From assembly GCA_026417155.1 (NCBI GenBank), contig JAOADU010000032.1:1-54333 (forward strand): 54,333 nt of DNA, written 5' to 3'. Positions within the stretch are counted from its first letter, which is position 1, and every line of letters begins with the position of its first letter. Source of the stretch: Bacteroidales bacterium. GTDB lineage: Bacteria; Bacteroidota; Bacteroidia; Bacteroidales; GWA2-32-17. The position numbers and the translations under genes are program-made. Positions 51,848 to 54,333 of this stretch are shown here, piece after piece. The notes under the pieces were generated by a model that worked only from the letters and a program-made list of their open reading frames with translations, made no database searches and was not told the DNA's origin.

Positions 51848-54333
51848 TTAGTTACTAATAATAATTTTTGATACATACTTATTATTTTTATCCTGAACAT
51901 GAACATAATAAACACCAGGTTTTAATGGTTGGTTATTATTGTCCGATGGGGTCCATTGAATAACATCTGTAAACATTGCATTCAATTCTTTGCAAATTTT
52001 TCCATTAGTATCATATATGGCGACTTTCCAAACAGACCATTTACCGGTTATATATTGTATGGTACATGTAGAGTTTTGGTTAATGGGGTTGGGAAAAATT
52101 TTAACAATATCTGACGAATAAGCGTTAATGTTTTCATTTGTAAATGTTCCTAAGTCAATTCCCCATGCAGACAAACCGTATGTCCCAACTACCAATTTCC
52201 TCGTAGGTGCATGTATTTTCATAGAAACAACAGGAACATTACCTATATTGCCAGATACTCCCGACCATGTTTGTCCTCCGTTTGATGAAAAGAACACACC
52301 GGCATCGGTACCTACAAACAAATTGCCATTTAATGGATCGACTACCATTGTATTGACAGGAATATTGGGCAAGTTACCAGAAACAGGTGTCCACGTTATC
52401 CCTAAGTTGTCGGAGCGAAATACATGTGGATAAGGTTCATCCCAACGAAAACCTGAAACAGTGGCATAAATTCTATTTGATTGATTAGGATCACACACTA
52501 CACGAGTAATCCAACGATTGGGCAATCCATTTGATCTATCCTGATATGACAATCCACCATCTGTAGATACATGAACTTTACCATCATCGGTACCAATAAC
52601 TAAAATGTTGGGGTTTATAGATGAAATAGCAATTGTACTGATAGTATGCCAAGAAGAACCATCATTTCCTAATGTCAAATCATTGCTAATAGGGAACCAT
52701 GTTTCGCCAGCATCTTCAGTTTTCCATAAACGATAGGTGCCAAAATATAATATTTGCGGATTAGTAGGATGTATTACATAGGGAGATGACCAATTTGTTC
52801 GATCGTTTTCCCAATAAGTAGATATATCATACATATTAAATCCCCAATCGGTAGTTTTATGCAGATTTCCCCATTGATATTCCATATAAATTACGTTAGA
52901 ATTTGTATAATCTACAACAGTATAAAATCCATCTCCGCCAAGAAAAGCAATCCAATCATCAACGTTGCCAGTTACAGTTCCTATAGAAAAATTATCTTGA
53001 GTTCCGCCGTATATTCTTTCTGGGTATATATAATCAATTTCAATATCGTAAAATTGTGTAATGGGAAGATTATTTATTTTTTCCCAATTTTCGCCTAAAT
53101 CGTTACTTACATACAAACCACCATCATTTCCATTTAATATTGTATTTCCTATAAATGTCATAGCATGATGATCAACATGTATCATATCCATATTATAGTA
53201 TCCTGCTAGCTGAATCCACGAGTTGCCACCATCATCGCTTCTATATAAATCAACTCCCATAACATATATTCTGTTTTCATTATTTGGGTCTACACGTATT
53301 TGACCAAAGTACCAACCAAAATTGCTATTGACATCTGCTAAATCACTATCTAAACAACGTGTCCAAGAGTTTCCGCCATCGATAGATTTATATACTCTTG
53401 CTTCGGGAACCATATCAATAAATGCATACAATACTTGTGGGTTGGAAGGAGCTATTGCTAAACCAATTCGCCCCATTTCTTCGTTTGGCAAGCCATTGGT
53501 TAGTTTTACCCAGTTATTTCCACCATCGGTTGTTTTATAAATGCCCGATGACCATCCTTTGCTTCGTCTGTAATTCCTACCTCTAATTCGTTCCCACATT
53601 GCTGCGTAAAGAATTTGTCCATTTTGTGGATGTTGTACAATATCAATAGCAGAGGTTGAATCGGTAACAAATAATATTTTTTGCCAAGTTTGACCGCCAT
53701 TAGTACTTTTGTAAATACCACGTTCGGTACTGGGGCTAAATAAATTACCGCATGCAGCTACATAAATGTTTTGACTGTTGAATTTATCAACAATAATTCT
53801 ACCGATGTAAGCACTGTGTGGTAAACCGCAAAATGACCAGTTCTGCCCTCCATCTACCGATTTAAAAACACCTCCGCCTAAAAAACTAAAACTAGATGCA
53901 TTGGCTTCGCCAGTTCCTGCATACAATATATTAGGATTATTAGAATCTATGGCAATATCGCCAATAGAGATGAATGGCATGTTTTGGAAAATATTTTGCC
54001 ACGATTGACCATTATCTGTGGTTTTAAAAATACCACCAGTTGCTGCAGCAACATAAATTAAGTTGGGATTATTAGGATGCACTTCAATATCAGTGATACG
54101 ACCTCCAATATTAGTAGGACCTAATAATTGCCATTGAGCTTTAGTATCTGACGAGCGATGTAATGATATGGCTTTTTTCATTTCTTCAACGTAGTTTTTA
54201 ACATTAATGCCCCAATATGGATAAGCACGTTGATAGGCCATCCAATCGGATGGATGGTCGAATAAAATTTTATTATTAACATTATTATTACTTACTTTGT
54301 TAATAATCAATACTATAACTATTGATAAAGTGA
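51848..54333 (-). CDS. BNR/sortilin-like repeat protein with type IX secretion signal, 5' end cut off
   Basis: At least 828 codons; the frame stays open to the window edge, so the true start is outside. The upstream codons read LSIVIVLIINKVSN, the hydrophobic part of a signal peptide, so little is missing; the first in-frame start-like codon inside (54310) is an internal Leu. The body contains about nine BNR/Asp-box units of the S-x-D-G-G-x-x-W form (TTDNGQSW, SVDGGQNW, STNGGQTW, SIDGGNSW), forming a beta-propeller typical of VPS10/sortilin or glycosidase-like proteins. The last 75 residues (KIFPNPINQNSTCTI, GVYYVHV) are a type A T9SS sorting domain, so the protein is secreted across the outer membrane. 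The ligand is unknown. Confidence 0.92.
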   Translation of the reverse strand, partial: TLSIVIVLIINKVSNNNVNNKILFDHPSDWMAYQRAYPYWGINVKNYVEEMKKAISLHRSSDTKAQWQLLGPTNIGGRITDIEVHPNNPNLIYVAAATGGIFKTTDNGQSWQNIFQNMPFISIGDIAIDSNNPNILYAGTGEANASSFSFLGGGVFKSVDGGQNWSFCGLPHSAYIGRIIVDKFNSQNIYVAACGNLFSPSTERGIYKSTNGGQTWQKILFVTDSTSAIDIVQHPQNGQILYAAMWERIRGRNYRRSKGWSSGIYKTTDGGNNWVKLTNGLPNEEMGRIGLAIAPSNPQVLYAFIDMVPEARVYKSIDGGNSWTRCLDSDLADVNSNFGWYFGQIRVDPNNENRIYVMGVDLYRSDDGGNSWIQLAGYYNMDMIHVDHHAMTFIGNTILNGNDGGLYVSNDLGENWEKINNLPITQFYDIEIDYIYPERIYGGTQDNFSIGTVTGNVDDWIAFLGGDGFYTVVDYTNSNVIYMEYQWGNLHKTTDWGFNMYDISTYWENDRTNWSSPYVIHPTNPQILYFGTYRLWKTEDAGETWFPISNDLTLGNDGSSWHTISTIAISSINPNILVIGTDDGKVHVSTDGGLSYQDRSNGLPNRWITRVVCDPNQSNRIYATVSGFRWDEPYPHVFRSDNLGITWTPVSGNLPNIPVNTMVVDPLNGNLFVGTDAGVFFSSNGGQTWSGVSGNIGNVPVVSMKIHAPTRKLVVGTYGLSAWGIDLGTFTNENINAYSSDIVKIFPNPINQNSTCTIQYITGKWSVWKVAIYDTNGKICKELNAMFTDVIQWTPSDNNNQPLKPGVYYVHVQDKNNKYVSKIIISN

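Overview
The window looks like chromosomal DNA of an AT-rich (by eye about one third GC) member of the Bacteroidota, class Bacteroidia, probably an anaerobe. The evidence: a C-terminal type IX secretion sorting domain (51848-54333), a GldA-type ABC ATPase, KdsB for LPS, promoters of the Bacteroidota form TAnnTTTG with an upstream TTTG, start codons that mostly lack a Shine-Dalgarno sequence, and an aldehyde:ferredoxin oxidoreductase-family enzyme, which suggests low-potential anaerobic metabolism. No rRNA, tRNA, CRISPR array, insertion sequence or prophage was seen. No stretch without a gene is longer than about 225 bp.

Layout. 1-188: end of a zinc-ribbon gene. 194-1662 (-): a type II restriction-modification-like pair, methyltransferase then HNH nuclease. 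1822-8204 (+): a very large alpha-2-macroglobulin translationally coupled to a small protein kinase. 8201-9939 (-): a PKD lipoprotein and a small outer-membrane barrel. 10181-12933 (+): two tandem thioredoxin-fold paralogues. 12926-20892 (-): aminotransferase, YgiQ radical SAM protein, lipoprotein hydrolase, two PAP2 phosphatases, enolase, a terminator, then fmt. 21046-28664 (-): ElbB, a MORN-like protein, MnmA, PBP1C, a beta-helix-like exported protein and a NhaD-like antiporter. 28724-36296: short units in alternating directions (ThpR, SpoIIE-type phosphatase, AOR-family enzyme, QueA, Smr protein plus methyltransferase, LemA). 36338-40510 (+): a 58-residue winged-helix protein, threonine dehydrogenase, GldA-like ATPase, rpsF-rpsR-rplI and kdsB. 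40512-49669 (-): mreB-mreC-mreD-mrdA-rodA, the rod-shape elongation machinery, continuing with almost no gaps into four further genes. 49719-51657 (-): YjbQ and PurH. 51848-54333 (-): a secreted BNR-repeat protein cut by the window edge.

How the genes work together. The clearest functional unit is cell-wall elongation: MreBCD, PBP2 and RodA, with PBP1C elsewhere in the window. PBP1C is often encoded next to an alpha-2-macroglobulin as a periplasmic repair and defence pair; both are present here but about 16 kb apart. Housekeeping genes (eno, fmt, mnmA, queA, purH, ribosomal proteins) make up much of the rest.

The observations most worth a second look are: strong AGGAGG Shine-Dalgarno sequences on rpsR and rplI, in a lineage whose ribosomes normally ignore them; two face-to-face, palindromic -7 elements shared by lemA and an easily missed 58-residue winged-helix gene; a kinase fused by stop/start overlap to an alpha-2-macroglobulin; and several apparent TTG starts that are really the last bases of promoter -7 boxes. 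I did not find a convincing wholly new multi-gene system; the restriction-modification pair and the macroglobulin-kinase pair are the best candidates.
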